The notes below the pieces were generated by a model, which was not told the DNA's origin, searched no databases, and saw only the letters and a program-made list of their open reading frames with translations. A stretch of DNA of 64,000 bases from Leptasterias polaris (lineage: Eukaryota > Echinodermata > Asteroidea > Forcipulatida > Asteriidae): positions 4,349,501-4,413,500 of the forward strand of contig JAZGTN010000044.1 in the NCBI GenBank assembly GCA_037783415.1. The letters are read 5' to 3'. Both the position numbers and the translations under genes were made by a program. Below are positions 20,001 through 28,542 of this stretch, piece after piece; position 1 is the stretch's first letter; each line of letters starts with the position of its first letter.

Positions 20001-21697
20001 CCATTGTTTAATTTTAGTCTGAAAGGTTACTGATTATGAAGTTCATACAAGAACTAATTTTTTCTGAGATATATTGCCCTCTGAATTAAAGTCATTTCTG
20101 AGAAAACTGAGCCTGGAAAACCTACTAAATGCAACAGCTGATTTCAGTTGTTACTTCAATCAAATTTTTTTTTTCAATCAAAATTAATGACATTGTGCTT
20201 ACATGCTGAAAGTTGTGCTTGGTTTTTCACCTTTTTTCTCCTGACTCACTCAATGGATTAAGCCCAAGTTGGCAGGTTTGTTATTTCATGTTTATGGTTG
20301 ATCACACAAAACATGGACGCTGTCTGCGACTGTTTCGTCAGCTCTACCAATCGTGTCAAACATTCCGAAAGTGGTCACGAATTACACGATACTGTGATGC
20401 CGTTTAGTTGTGACCTCATCACGTTTGGTTTCAAATAGTACATTTACATTGAAACTTGAAGGATAACCAAAACAGGTGACTTTTATTCACTAACATTAGC
20501 TTTTTGATTGTTTCCATTAGGTACGTAGATGATCATCGTATTTGCTGTTTCTTCAGTACATCAAACGTCGAATGTAAGACGCTTGAACCAGAACCTCCCT
20601 TGTTCATGTGCAGCAATCTCATGCCAACCCTCGTCTTAAAAATCTCCATGTGGCTCTTGGGGATAAGCGCCCTCGTCGGTAATATCTTCGTCATGATCTG
20701 GAGATGCCGTGAGGAGACTGAAGGACGAGACAGTCGGAAAGTTCATTCACTTCTCGTGTTTAACCTCGCCGCGTCCGATTCTCTTATGGGCTTGTACATG
20801 ATGATCATTGCAATTGCCGATGTGTATTTTGGAAACACTTATTTTGAGCATTCATCGGAGTGGCAAATGAGTGTCCCTTGCAGGTTGGCTGGCTTTATTT
20901 CCATTATTGCGAGCGAAGCTTCGGTTTTTTTCTTGACTCTGATTAGCATCGATCGATTTCTCTCCATCGTATTCCCTCTGAGCAGCAAACACATTCGTCC
21001 AAAGATGGGACGCATTATTTGTGGTTTTATTTGGATTGGCACCGTGATTGTCGGCCTGGTTCCCACCATACTTGCTTCTGACTCGAACTCAGATCTGTAT
21101 GGCCTTTCCGACGTGTGCATTGGGTTACCACTGATGACGAAAGTTGTGAGATATGAGACAAGACAGAAGACGATTGATGCTGGTGGAGTCGCCAACATAA
21201 CTGTTGAAATACCATACCCTGCTGAATATCGCGCCTCCTGGTTTTTCTCCATCGCTCTCTTTCTCGGCGTCAACCTGCTCTGTTTCTGTGTGATTCTCGT
21301 TTGTTATATTTGCATATTTGCCAGTGTCAAGATGTCAATGAAGCGAGTTAGACGTCACAAAAAGAGAGACGATGAAGTTCGCATGGCAATCAAAATGGCG
21401 GCGATAGTCATGACTGACTTCATCTGTTGGACACCAGTGATAATCATGGGTATTCTGTCTCAAAGTCGCGTCGTGGAGATACCACCGGAAACTTATGCCT
21501 GGGTCGTCGTCTTCATCCTCCCTATCAACTCCTCCCTCAATCCTTACCTCTACACCATTGCAGATCTTTTCTCCCAGCGTCGACGCACTGCCTCAATCAT
21601 GAAGAAGGAAACCTCGAAATCATCGAATAACGAGAACAAAAGTGGCAACTCAATGTCTACTGTTTTTACTATTGATACTGCTAGCAAACAGGAGTAA
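1921..21697 (+). CDS. Gene 1: CUB-LDLa-LRR seven-transmembrane receptor (5' end missing)
   Basis: Nineteen exons joined by GT-AG introns give one open frame of about 1382 residues ending at the TAA at 21695. The domain order in the window is LDLa, CUB, LDLa, CUB, LDLa, LDLa, CUB, LDLa, CUB, LDLa, LDLa, LRR N-cap, five LRR exons, hinge and 7TM. CUB and LDLa exons are bounded by phase 1 introns and LRR exons by phase 2, as in shuffled extracellular modules and LRR receptors. The family is the leucine-rich-repeat GPCRs; LDLa modules plus the 7TM motifs point to the type C group (relaxin receptors, GRL101). It should be a plasma-membrane receptor with a large ligand-binding ectodomain. Ligand and G protein cannot be read from sequence. 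The signal peptide and first domains lie upstream of the window; gene 2 suggests CUB, LDLa, LDLa, CUB, LDLa are missing. Exon entries follow. Confidence 0.9.
2230..2368 (+). CDS. Gene 1 exon: N-terminal half of a split CUB domain
   Basis: Enters in phase 1 and leaves in phase 2. Shows the CUB opening cysteine (SFCGSE), an aromatic-rich strand (LEDYPDYTYN) and the second cysteine in ACLWIFTA. Partner of 3515-3750. Gene 2 exon 42999-43134 is clearly the same module. Confidence 0.9.
2895..3243 (+). mobile_element. Full-length tRNA-derived SINE (family 1)
   Basis: The head resembles a type II (Leu/Ser-like) tRNA: A box TGGCCGAGCGG, B box GGTTGGAATCC, long variable arm. A tRNA-unrelated body ends in (ATT)n at about 3227-3243. 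The body recurs at 33760-33960, and its 3' tail recurs inverted at 9957-10023. It lies in the gene 1 intron that splits the CUB domain. Confidence 0.85.
3515..3750 (+). CDS. Gene 1 exon: C-terminal half of the split CUB domain
   Basis: Phase 2 in, phase 1 out. Completes an AGG arginine codon across the intron, then reads RIVLHVKHHNT, a glycine turn (TIGSGLD) and the late strand NSMWVTFEA, all typical of CUB. The acceptor AATAAAG has a weak pyrimidine tract, but gene 2 uses the same site (GGTAAAG at 62229). Confidence 0.85.
3795..3990. mobile_element. MITE-like repeat, family C
   Basis: Shares GCGGGTACCAGCC, an ATTTGCGAACGG-type core and the ATCGTTTCTCAG segment with copies at 26930-27185, 37955-38215 and 61815-62110. 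No coding potential. Confidence 0.65.
4010..4300. mobile_element. MITE-like repeat, family A
   Basis: Contains AAAATGCTATAGTTTTT and the TTGTTATTTTATGTATATG block shared with the copies at 27482 and 40616. The termini are eroded. Confidence 0.55.
4381..4494 (+). CDS. Gene 1 exon: LDLa module
   Basis: 114 nt, phase 1-1. Six cysteines with CDGIANCEDLSDEIGC, a full calcium-binding LDLa signature. Matches gene 2 exon 62872-62985. Confidence 0.92.
5035..5135 (+). mobile_element. SINE fragment (family 2)
   Basis: Shares AAGAACCCAGAACACTTATC, GAAGAGTAG and TGGTTCACATAGCAA with the fuller copy at 8885-9065. Only the middle and 3' part remain. Confidence 0.6.
5465..5860 (+). CDS. Gene 1 exon: complete CUB domain
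   Basis: 396 nt, phase 1-1, encoding a whole CUB with two cysteines (DICNGQ and KTCLWQ), the central strand HRIQFTIVELDL and the closing strand SRFTVVLEQF. An alternative in-frame acceptor after TTTTTAG would start the exon at 5447 and add six residues (VHIMPT). Gene 2 keeps only the downstream AACAG, so 5465 is preferred. Matches gene 2 exon 63308-63694. Confidence 0.9.
6309..6784. mobile_element. MITE with GGGTGC(A/G)TTCCAC terminal inverted repeats
   Basis: Left end GGGGTGCATTCCAC and right end GTGGAACGCACCC are inverted copies about 475 bp apart, with related GTTTGCGA / TCGCAAAC-type sequence just inside. No transposase. A target duplication is not clear. Intron of gene 1. The flanking 5990-6300 contains repeated GTCGAC-type motifs. 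Confidence 0.75.
7155..7440 (-). mobile_element. Probable 3' end of a LINE, minus strand
   Basis: Begins with CAATTCAATTCAATT runs, the complement of the ATTGA tails of LINEs such as the one at 17616, followed by AT-rich sequence with no frame. Confidence 0.4.
7466..7576 (+). CDS. Gene 1 exon: LDLa module
   Basis: 111 nt, phase 1-1, with strong acceptor TTCTTTAG. Six cysteines with CDGTPQC. The acidic end is GDEFGC, and the usual DCxDxSDE motif is weakened by CPLLGDE, so calcium binding may be reduced. Confidence 0.85.
8076..8189 (+). CDS. Gene 1 exon: LDLa module
   Basis: 114 nt, phase 1-1. Canonical LDLa ending CDGSGDCMDYSDESNC, with all six cysteines and every calcium ligand. It follows the LDLa at 7466 with no CUB between them, so the two form a pair. 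Confidence 0.92.
8327..8436. repeat. G-rich minisatellite, GGGGGGAGGGGGTA units
   Basis: About seven to eight imperfect units of G-runs separated by A or TA, lying 140 bp after an LDLa exon. It should be able to form G-quadruplexes on the + strand. The proline-rich minus-strand frame over it is not a gene. Confidence 0.95.
8885..9065 (+). mobile_element. 5'-truncated tRNA-derived SINE (family 2)
   Basis: Begins just before a B box (GGTTCGAGTCC), then a body with AAGAACCAAAAACACTTATC and TGGTTCACGTGGCAA. The A-box half is missing. Intron of gene 1. Confidence 0.7.
9294..9662 (+). CDS. Gene 1 exon: CUB domain
   Basis: 369 nt, phase 1-1. The most typical CUB here: PCGET, then SPNYPENYLDDLRCFW, FAVLDLELRYDKLTIGNG with the Asp that binds calcium in cbCUBs, and the late aromatic strand AWALFNSDQS. 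Two cysteines rather than four, so the second disulphide of classical CUBs is absent. Confidence 0.93.
9957..10023 (-). mobile_element. SINE family 1 3' tail, inverted
   Basis: AATAATAATAGTGGATTTTT then GCGCTCATATC and CTCAAGGCGCTT; the complement matches the SINE 3' end at about 33870-33905. The following 10050-10200 holds repeated TGTCGAC motifs of unknown origin. Confidence 0.55.
10657..10776 (+). CDS. Gene 1 exon: LDLa module
   Basis: 120 nt, phase 1-1. Six cysteines, ending CIDESDEQDC. The usual CDG before the last loop is CNG. Confidence 0.88.
10985..11345. mobile_element. Interspersed repeat, family D, inverted relative to 18890-19125
   Basis: AAAAGCCCTGTTATGTCATC, GGAGCTCCG and AACCGAGTTCACATGAGA appear as complements at 18890-19125. 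Non-coding, with TGACGTCA-type palindromes. Intron before a CUB exon. Confidence 0.7.
11474..11839 (+). CDS. Gene 1 exon: CUB domain
   Basis: 366 nt, phase 1-1. DCGGQD opening, SSPLFPNPYPHNVNCNW, a FTVMDFALEEGFDFVNFGIG strand with the conserved acidic turn, SVWVTFTSD, and RGFNFTISC. Three cysteines are visible; the last may pair outside the domain or stay free. Confidence 0.92.
12203..12310 (+). CDS. Gene 1 exon: LDLa module
   Basis: 108 nt, phase 1-1. Six cysteines with CGNGICIDS and CNGFNDCRNNRDEYDC. Compact, with the calcium-site acidic pair kept. Confidence 0.9.
12860..13129. mobile_element. MITE family A abutting a splice acceptor
   Basis: GAAGCCCTTTCGGGCATGTG, AAGATACTAGTCTTTGACAA and the terminal TTTACTCTGCCTTTAA match family A copies (for example 27482-27680). 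The element ends about eight bases before exon 13138. Confidence 0.7.
13138..13419 (+). CDS. Gene 1 exon: LDLa module with a 60-residue Ser/Thr-rich insertion
   Basis: 282 nt, phase 1-1, the last module before the LRRs. It opens CPGAYKC and closes RCISVAKVC then CDGNFDCPDMDDETRC, a normal LDLa frame. Between cysteines 2 and 3, where LDLa usually has about 5-7 residues, lie 60 residues of which 29 are Ser or Thr, with several prolines. This looks like an O-glycosylated mucin-like loop at the junction with the LRR part. The frame is open and both splice sites are good. The acceptor CTATTAG directly follows the end of a MITE. Confidence 0.88.
14640..15200. mobile_element. Nested family A-type elements with a 125-bp direct duplication
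   Basis: Positions 14662-14789 and 15064-15188 are nearly identical, with TATCCCCTCATTTTGTGAAT in both. The second lies in an element whose left part (AACTTACTTGG, ACTTCGAAGTAAT) matches the MITE at 22745. No genes. Nothing else is recognised in 13420-14640. Confidence 0.65.
15647..15767 (+). CDS. Gene 1 exon: LRR N-terminal cap
   Basis: Phase 1 in, phase 2 out, the switch from module-type to LRR-type introns. Encodes KCPADCECNYRDGDLNVTC, the cysteine cluster that caps extracellular LRR solenoids, then the start of the first repeat. Confidence 0.88.
15970..16160 (+). pseudogene. LINE reverse-transcriptase C-terminal fragment, frameshifted
   Basis: Reads GLAHSYVQYLVQRHQATRKL then RSSSS, and in another frame SSYGVRAFSV, the conserved sequence just before the C-terminus of CR1/L2-like reverse transcriptases. 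A frameshift separates the two parts. Intron of gene 1. Confidence 0.65.
16461..16532 (+). CDS. Gene 1 exon: LRR repeat
   Basis: 72 nt, phase 2-2, exactly one 24-residue LRR: LQLSGVNMSSLEPGTF then KALKNLKVL. Confidence 0.88.
16790..17100. mobile_element. MITE family A copy
   Basis: CAACATATGCATAAAATAAC, CACCAAAGTTGCAAGA and GAAGCCTTTCTCAT match the copy at 23578 in the same orientation. It directly precedes a LINE end. Confidence 0.65.
17104..17616 (+). mobile_element. 5'-truncated LINE: reverse-transcriptase C-terminus and 3' UTR
   Basis: 17104-17247 reads GTLFWNNLNSDIKKSRSLKS then FSNKLKHHLL and a stop. This WN.L / Fk..lK..l block is the common C-terminal end of CR1/L2/Jockey-like reverse transcriptases. 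A 3' UTR with (CATTGT)n at about 17314-17354 follows, and the element ends in an ATTGA tail. Confidence 0.8.
17979..18002. repeat. Poly-C tract
   Basis: An uninterrupted run of about 21 C after CACACA. Not part of a recognised element. Confidence 0.9.
18148..18219 (+). CDS. Gene 1 exon: LRR repeat
   Basis: 72 nt, phase 2-2. LSLKNNNISVIKQNTF then DSLQDLLWL, with the LxLxxNxI core. Confidence 0.9.
18677..18748 (+). CDS. Gene 1 exon: LRR repeat
   Basis: 72 nt, phase 2-2. LDLSNTSLVELQELTFWGLP; the donor is ATGTACGT, weaker than its neighbours. Downstream it joins the repeat at 19230 in frame. Confidence 0.85.
18890..19125. mobile_element. Interspersed repeat, family D
   Basis: Inverted partner of 10985-11345, with ACGGAGCTCCG, GATGACGTAACAGGGC and TCTCATGTGAACTCG. 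Same gene, different intron. Confidence 0.7.
19230..19301 (+). CDS. Gene 1 exon: LRR repeat
   Basis: 72 nt, phase 2-2. ITMFDVPLKKVRDNAFLGLS, then QLDTL. Confidence 0.87.
19722..19805 (+). CDS. Gene 1 exon: LRR repeat (28 residues)
   Basis: 84 nt, phase 2-2, acceptor with a long T run. LILVRQNNDLPQLEFEKDAF then EGLVNLKKL; four residues longer than the other repeats. Confidence 0.87.
20210..20350. mobile_element. MITE family A fragment
   Basis: CAGGTTTGTTATTTCATG followed by GTTGATCACACAAAAC matches the family A block at 4210-4260. It lies in the last intron of gene 1. Confidence 0.45.
20521..21697 (+). CDS. Gene 1 last exon: LRR C-cap/hinge and class A GPCR
   Basis: 1177 nt ending in TAA, with no intron inside the 7TM region. 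It opens with a cysteine-rich hinge (RICCFF, VEC, MC). Helices lie near 20627-20701 (GN of TM1), 20744-20818 (NLAASD of TM2), 20879-20977, 21005-21073, 21233-21328, 21374-21457 (FICWTP of TM6) and 21491-21559 (NPYLY of TM7). Cysteines in PCRLAG and DVCIG should form the TM3-ECL2 disulphide. The DRY position reads IDRF. FILPINSSLNPYLYT in TM7 is close to the LGR/GRL101 pattern. ECL2 is long with an NIT glycosylation site. The tail is short, Ser-rich and basic near the membrane. Confidence 0.95.
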
Positions 21698-22231
21698 CTA
21701 TAGTTTTAACATCAATATAAATTCACAATACATTGAAATTCTTTTGACTGAGTCCCAATTTCGTGGAGCTGCTTAAGCAGAAAATATTGCTTAGCAATTG
21801 TTCTGCTTTGCAGAAATTATCGGGATATCAGTCATAGATTGTACATGTGATGGCAGTTTGGCTGGTAACCTTACTCTGGTAAGCACACCCGTATTGTGCT
21901 TAGCCACTGTTAGTATTTAAGCAGCTCTATGAAATTGGTTGCTACTATCATTTCCAACTTCTAAAACAAATTATTTTTGTGAAGTGGCGTCAGTCACTCG
22001 TGAACTTTGTATCCGTCATATTCCAGAGGCTGCTTTTAAAATTGTCTTTTAAGTTAAAAACTTTACATATTTTATTGTACAGTATCTATAACAATCATCT
22101 TTGTTATGCATTATGACCATTATGTATCAATGTATTTTAACTATTGACGGTTTTTAAATTGATCACCATTTTGTAAATAAAATATTTTTAGAGGACCTTT
22201 ACAACAATTGTTTTTGAAAGGTGACAATAAA
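21698..22231 (+). terminator. Gene 1 3' UTR with two poly(A) signals
   Basis: AT-rich sequence after the stop codon. AATAAA occurs at 22176-22181 and 22226-22231, both possible cleavage signals. No coding signal is seen. Confidence 0.6.
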
Positions 22232-22410
22232 CCCATTTAAGTTAATCTCTTTTGCAATACTTAACTAAGCAGCATGAAGCAACATTGTCCAGCACTCTCC
22301 TGAAGACTGATGGAAACCTTGAGATGTTAACTTACCGGTTCTTCTCAGAACCACGATTACTCAAAAGAGATTTATGCACATGGTGTGAACGCAAACCTCA
22401 CTTCATATTA

Positions 22411-22719
22411 TATAGACCATGTGACCTGTGACATCACATGTTTACAAAAAAGCCACAGAGTCTAGACTTCCCGCAGGCGCAGTTTGTACACAGTTCAATG
22501 GAAGAATACAACAAATCTTATGTTTTATGGAGATTGCACTGTCTGATTTTTCTCAACTTTTGAAATGAAGAAAGGGGGGACATCTCAAAAGCTGTACAGC
22601 TGTGAATTTATGTGAAAATTATTACACAAAATGTAAATTTTCCCAAATCTTGCCCGTCAGAAAATGCATTAGAATGTACAAGGTCACCACTCTATAAACA
22701 AAAGTAACATGGTCTATAC
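22411..22719. mobile_element. MITE with TATAGACCATGT inverted termini
   Basis: Left TATAGACCATGTGAC and right GTAACATGGTCTATA are inverted repeats about 300 bp apart. Non-coding. Lies just beyond the 3' end of gene 1. Confidence 0.8.
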
Positions 22720-22744
22720 CAATCCTTAACCCATTAACTGTCCA

Positions 22745-23106
22745 TTAAAGGGAAGGTATACGCTTGGTTATCACTCTTAAAATTAATGGCTTTACAAACT
22801 TACTTGGTTAAAAGTATACAACAGCTTTCGATAGTATAAAGCATGTTGAGAAACATTTCACTTCGAAGTAATGTGGTTATGTAAAAAGACATCAGGGTGT
22901 ATGCCCCGAAATTTGAATCTGAGAAACATTTCTGGGATTATTCTTCCTGCGTGGACAATAGCGCTCCGGATTTTCGGCGATATCTCAAAAAAAGCGACCA
23001 CCTTTTGAAATGAAATTAAAAGTTATATTTATTGTAAATATCTACATTATTGTAGGATTAACACAATCGAACAGTTCCAAACATCAAAGGTATACTTCGC
23101 CTTTAA
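22745..23106. mobile_element. MITE with TTAAAGG(G/C)(A/G)AAGTATAC-like inverted termini
   Basis: Starts TTAAAGGGAAGGTATACG and ends GGTATACTTCGCCTTTAA, inverted copies flanking 360 bp. Interior matches 13518-13545 and 14970-15200. Confidence 0.85.
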
Positions 23107-23577
23107 AGACACAACAGTTTGTACTTTATAACAAATAAAATTAAAAATATAAATATTACCTTGAAAGTTAATTGATTATGAAAATCAAATCAGTACCAAT
23201 TCTTCTAAGCCCTGTTCGCATTGGACTTAATTTGGGTAAACTATAAGAAGTCAGTTTGAAATAATTATTGCCGCAATTTAGAAAATAGCAGTAAATGCCC
23301 CCATCTCCCCGTTGCTTATTTTGATTACAGCGATTGAAATAAGCCTGTCCTCAAAAGAATCCACTCAAAAATAAGAACGGCTGTTCTTTTCACGAAAACA
23401 GGCTACGGTAATTGCTGACATTTCCACAGACCGACTGACTTGTGGTTTGTTGAAACCTTAAGTATTTTTAGTGCAATTTTAATGTGTTGTAGGCCTAAGT
23501 AAATAGACAACCGATAGAGCTAAGATGGGTCATAAAGTATAACAGTTTTGATTTTCGGTTTTAAAACCATTTCATTT

Positions 23578-23850
23578 TTAAAGGCAGAGTATACATTTTG
23601 TGTATCCCAACATATCCACAAAATAACCAACCTGTAAAAATTTGGGTTCGAAATGGTCATCGAAGTTGCAAGAAAATAATACCAGAAAAACTTTAATTGT
23701 GTGGTTTCATCACATGCTTGAAAAAAACCAAAGGCCGTATGCCTGAAGCCTTTCTCAGATTCAATTATGGGGTGAAAATTTACCTCTTTCTCTTAAACTA
23801 CATTGTCATTTCTAACAGTTTTTAAATAATATCAGCAGCTCTTCAGGACT
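23578..23850. mobile_element. MITE family A copy
   Basis: Begins TTAAAGGCAGAGTATAC. Its body includes AACATATCCACAAAATAAC and GAAGCCTTTCTCAGATTC. The right end is indistinct. Confidence 0.65.
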
Positions 23851-26800
23851 CTTCACCAAGTAAGTTTATATTATGATCATTAACTTGTGGATACATGGTA
23901 CCACATGTAAATTGTAAATATTGACATCACATGCGTGAAAGTGACCAATCAACGCCAGCCTTTCGTTCTCTGGTTGGTGCACTGCGTGTCGTTGTTTTAA
24001 CGTTGATATTTCGCTGGTTTTAGTTCGCACATGTATATTGTCTCTTTCTAGTTAATAGTAATTTTTACGTACACATTCGCCAGCTTTTACCTCGCCTTTT
24101 AATCAGCTTTCGAGGACTACTTCGAGTTAACTGCTTATCATCATTGTTTATAGTCATTGCTTGTTAGTCGTCCGTCCTTTGTGAACTATCCATTTCTTAC
24201 TAAAACTTATGTGAGATAGGAAATATTACTCTCGATCTCCGGACCCGTCGACGCCAGAAGTATCCCCGAGTCAGTGATACGGCAAGACACAATGCCGGAC
24301 AACTCCAGTTGTGGTGAGTTGCGATCTTTCGTACAAACAACGTTTGCTTCGTCGTTGACATTCCATACTACCATTCAAATGCTAAAACATTGCTGGTAAA
24401 TAAAACATCACAATCTCACAAAAATCGAGAAACTACCAAAAGTACATACTGTCTTTAAAATATGTACGACAATATTTGCCAAATGAAACTTTGAATGAAT
24501 AAAGGATGATATTTTGAACTCTTTGTCATTGACATCCGTGCTGCATACCATTTCAATGTCGTAATCATCAACACACCGTTTATGTCTCGTGCATGTATTA
24601 TAGCATTGCAAGGTGTATAGTGGAACGCCCACAAAAGAACACTAATCACTCGGTTATGTAAGACTGATTAACAATATTTAGGGTATAAGAGAGCGGTGTC
24701 TGTTTAAAACTGGCAGGGATCGTTGCCGTGCGAAAGAGGACCGAGCCGAATGCATGGAGGACCTTTATCGCACGGCCACGAGCCTACAATAACACTCTTT
24801 TATTCCCATTCATATCATTGCCATAAAACATTCCCAAAACCCTCAAAAGTTAAGAACAAATCTGAAAGTTAAGAGTCGACTTATTGCATGGCTTTGGTTG
24901 ACTGTGCCTTGAATTATGTTGAGCGCTAAGTAAGTCCTTGTGCAGGTTTCGCACTTGCGCTTGCGCCTTGCCAACTTTACTGCAATAAATAAACCATGGG
25001 GGTTTTCTCATTGCCGAATTCGGTAGCCGTAAATGAGCGTCATGACGTCGCCCACTTTAGACTTGGTACATTATTCAGTCATTCGTTCGCGGTATTGGAC
25101 ATTCCGTCGCCAATACTCCCTCTATTGACGATTTGCAACCAGTTCATTGACTACCAACAATTGCCGATCTACCAAGGAGATAACTTGATAACTATTTGGT
25201 AATTGCCTCAGTGCTCGATACTTGACTGAAAATGTTACTCAAACTTGATTTCAAATAGCTGTGGTCAAGACAAACTTTCGATATCGAATGCTTATATTTC
25301 AATTGTTATCCCAAATGGACTAAAGAAACGTGTAATCGATTTGTTGTCACTGCATTACGCAATGCAAAGGCCGCTAGGTGGGTTCTTCGGACACAGACCA
25401 ACTGTTTACCATCAGAACCGGGTACAGATAATGGGGCAGATGATACCCCCAATGCTCCCATACTTTAACACACTATTTTCCTTTTATACAAAATTACCCC
25501 GCCCCCTAATAGAAACCCCTAGAAAGTATTCCTGAAATTCCAATCACACATTTATGAAAACACATTAGGGATACACGATGACCCATATCGAGCATCAAAT
25601 GGTACCAAATACTCGTACAAAAGCACTACTCGGCAGTTTTTGTTGGTACTCGGTCTCAATTCGTCCTTTGCATGGTCAGCCATTTGCGTGTAGAACCTCG
25701 AATTGGGGACAGCGGTGAAGCATTATATAACTCTGTGATGTCACGGTAATGTATTGACAATACCCTCCGAACAGATACATAAATACAATACAAATGAAGT
25801 CGAGGCTCTACACGCACATGGCGGATCTTTGCAAAGAGCGAATAACTCATCAACAAATATCAGAGCGTTACATGTAATACCCATTGTAGTCGTACCAGTC
25901 AACAATGGAGGAGCAGGGGATGTCTATCAAGAAAACCGAGCCTCACGTTTGTTTTATTATATTTTTTTTCCATCATCCCAACAACGAAAAAGCCATCAAT
26001 ATCAGGCATGGCAATAAAAATAGAAAGAACAAAAAAATATATGTATTTTATTATTAGAATAAAACTGCATTAATGTCAAACACATGTAAATAAATGCCTA
26101 AAAGATCACAATTAATGCACATCTGCTAGACTTCGGAAGTTTAATATTGTAAGTCTTGTGAGGTTTATATCCCCGATATCATTCATATAGAAAAGTGTTT
26201 TTCAGGCCATTGGAATAAACTCCTTATTTCCGATAACCTCGATAGGGATGGAACCTGCCTTCAATTTTACAGCGCACAAGCGCACAATTGTTTCTGAATT
26301 GTAGTGGCTACGGCTTCGGTTTTGATCACCGCGATATCATGCATTAATTGTAGTATGGGCTGATGCCCATAGCAAACAACACCCTTATGAACATTCGCGG
26401 CCGTAATAGCAGTATAGCTGCCAATTAGATCTCTAGGCCTTAGTGCACACTTGTCATCAAACCACTGGTAGATTTGATTAACGTCAAAGTGAAATGTAGT
26501 TCTACAACGACATCGATAAACGGAAATTCCACACAGATTGGTGACTATTCTGTGATTGGTGTATTAAAAGGGGAACCCAGCGAACTGTACGTTCCATTTT
26601 CACACACGCAACGCACTGCAGATAAATCAGTGACACGCAAGATTTCACGACAGTCGATCGTCTTTGACATCTTTGGGTTGGAAACGTTGTCTCCAAATCA
26701 ACAAGAAATTCTGGACATTGGACTGTGTTTTGTGTTGTCAGTTGTCAACCCAAATTCATAAGCTAGAGAGGGTAAGTGTGTGTATTTTTTTGTTTTTGTT

Positions 26801-26929
26801 AAGCAACAATTGCAAGTGTTATGTAATTTATACTGTGGGAAAAAACCTCCGTTGAAAATCAGAGAAGCATGCCACAGAGTTGGCATAGCAGAGCTGCCGT
26901 GGGTCCGAGCCTGCAAGGGGCCCTATTAT
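23851..26929. other. Intergenic, mostly unassigned
   Basis: No supported gene. 23990-24310 is less AT-rich and ends in a short ATG frame followed by GTGAGT at 24316, possibly a lone 5' exon or part of an LTR, without a partner. At 24732-24780 CCGTGCGAAAG and a later TCGCACGGCC form a hairpin. A 95-codon frame at 26474-26761 has protein-like composition but no recognised domain. Confidence 0.5.
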
Positions 26930-27185
26930 AGGCGACCATTGGTGACTCAAATATCCGTGGTGTTCATTTGTGAATACTGCTGCCAGAAATGCGTTTGGTA
27001 CCCGCTGTCACTTCGCAAAACCTGGATGAATTTGATGTTCTTGTTGAACATTATTTAACTTTTTTTCCCCCAATATTTTTCACAAGTAGATAATGTGTTC
27101 GACTGCAACTTTCACAGTTGACTTTCATTGTATCTGTCTTAATAATTTTGTTGATAAATCTTCATTACGTTGACAAAAACCGAAC
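26930..27185. mobile_element. MITE family C copy cut by a duplication breakpoint
   Basis: GCGTTTGGTACCCGCTGTCA, TTCGCAAAACCTGGATGAAT and CAACTTTCACAGTTGACTTT match 38040-38170. The 3.28-kb duplication starts inside it at 27121, so its right end is repeated at 30405. Confidence 0.7.
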
Positions 27186-28542
27186 GATGTCCTTTCTATA
27201 GTGTACTTTTTATGGCCGACTTGAACCGTTATAATACTACTATATTATAAGACAAACACGCAGCAATAATCAGTCTGAAACGATCGATAATTCGCAAAGC
27301 TTCGTGTTTTTGTGAAAAGCATAATACCTTGGATAAATTGCCATCTGAAACGTTCATGTGGTGCGAAAATGACATTATACGGTAGCCACACTCGGAAACT
27401 ATGCGGTCTTAAAATATATTAATTTTTGGTTCCTATAAGTATAGTTTTCAGGATATAAAAGCAATCTTTTTATTTAACGTCTCGGGCATGAAGCCTTTCT
27501 CAGGCATCTGAAAGCACACAATTCTGTACAAGTGTGTTTGTTTCTATCACTATTTTCTTAAAACCTTGATGACCAACTGACCCAAAATTTTCACAGGTGT
27601 GTTATTTTATGCATATGTTTGGATACACCAAGTGATGATACTGGTCTATGACAATTACAACAAGTATACCCTGCCTTTAACATGGACACCAAAAATAACT
27701 CAAGTTGTACTATAATTCGGCTGAGCGACTACCATTTAGATAATAGTTTGACCTCATTTTGGAAATTGTGTATCTAATAGTCTCACCCACTAGGGTAAAT
27801 TAAATAAACTAATTTAAATTGAGCAGTTTTGAATTATGGATTCGGGGAAAAGTTTGTCCAAGTATGTTATTGAAGACCCCACCCCTAACGGTCTAGAAAA
27901 CAGAAGCTCGGTTAAATTCTTATTCTTATTATTATTATTATATTTATTTTATTATTATTATTTTTTTAATGGAGAAATAAGCAAACAAACCTATTCTGGG
28001 TATATTTATGTATTGGTCAAATTTATTTGAATATGATTTTTGGCCGAATCCATTGTTATGGTTTAACTTCATTATTTTACATGAAGTGACATAATAGCAA
28101 ACGGTTTACTGGGACCAGACAATTTTACCAATCATATTAAATATTTAATTTCAATGTGCCTCGAATGGCAAACCCAATAATGAAGAGGTTACTGTCATAA
28201 AGCAAAATAATTTAAATTTGTTTTGGTAAAAAACTATTTTTTCGACACTTTTCTATCCAGATTTACTACCCACGTGAATATAAACTAACTTTCAGTAGTA
28301 GAATAATTTGCAATCGCTTTTTCAGTTTTCTAGAATTAATTATTATCCATTTTATGTATTGATCCTCAAAAAATGGACGGTTTCCAAGACGAGCTTGCTT
28401 CCGGACAAACATCCTCAGCTGATTGGTGGAGCAGCTTCACGTGATTGATGGCTCGTTTTGACGGAGCTTCTTATTTAATATTGATAAGAACTAACTATAA
28501 CCAGTAAACTTCCATCTACAACCACAAGTACATCTCTTTTGG

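Noticed and set aside
20839..21273. A 144-codon minus-strand frame
   Set aside because: Lies antisense within the 7TM exon, whose + strand frame has all GPCR motifs.
24294..24318. ATG followed by MPDNSSC and a GTGAGT donor, as if a first coding exon
   Set aside because: No downstream exon in the expected phase was recognised; it could equally be the leader of an LTR element, but no second LTR was seen.
26474..26761. A 95-codon + strand frame with protein-like composition
   Set aside because: No recognised domain, no clear acceptor upstream and no partner exon. Kept only as a note in the intergenic entry.
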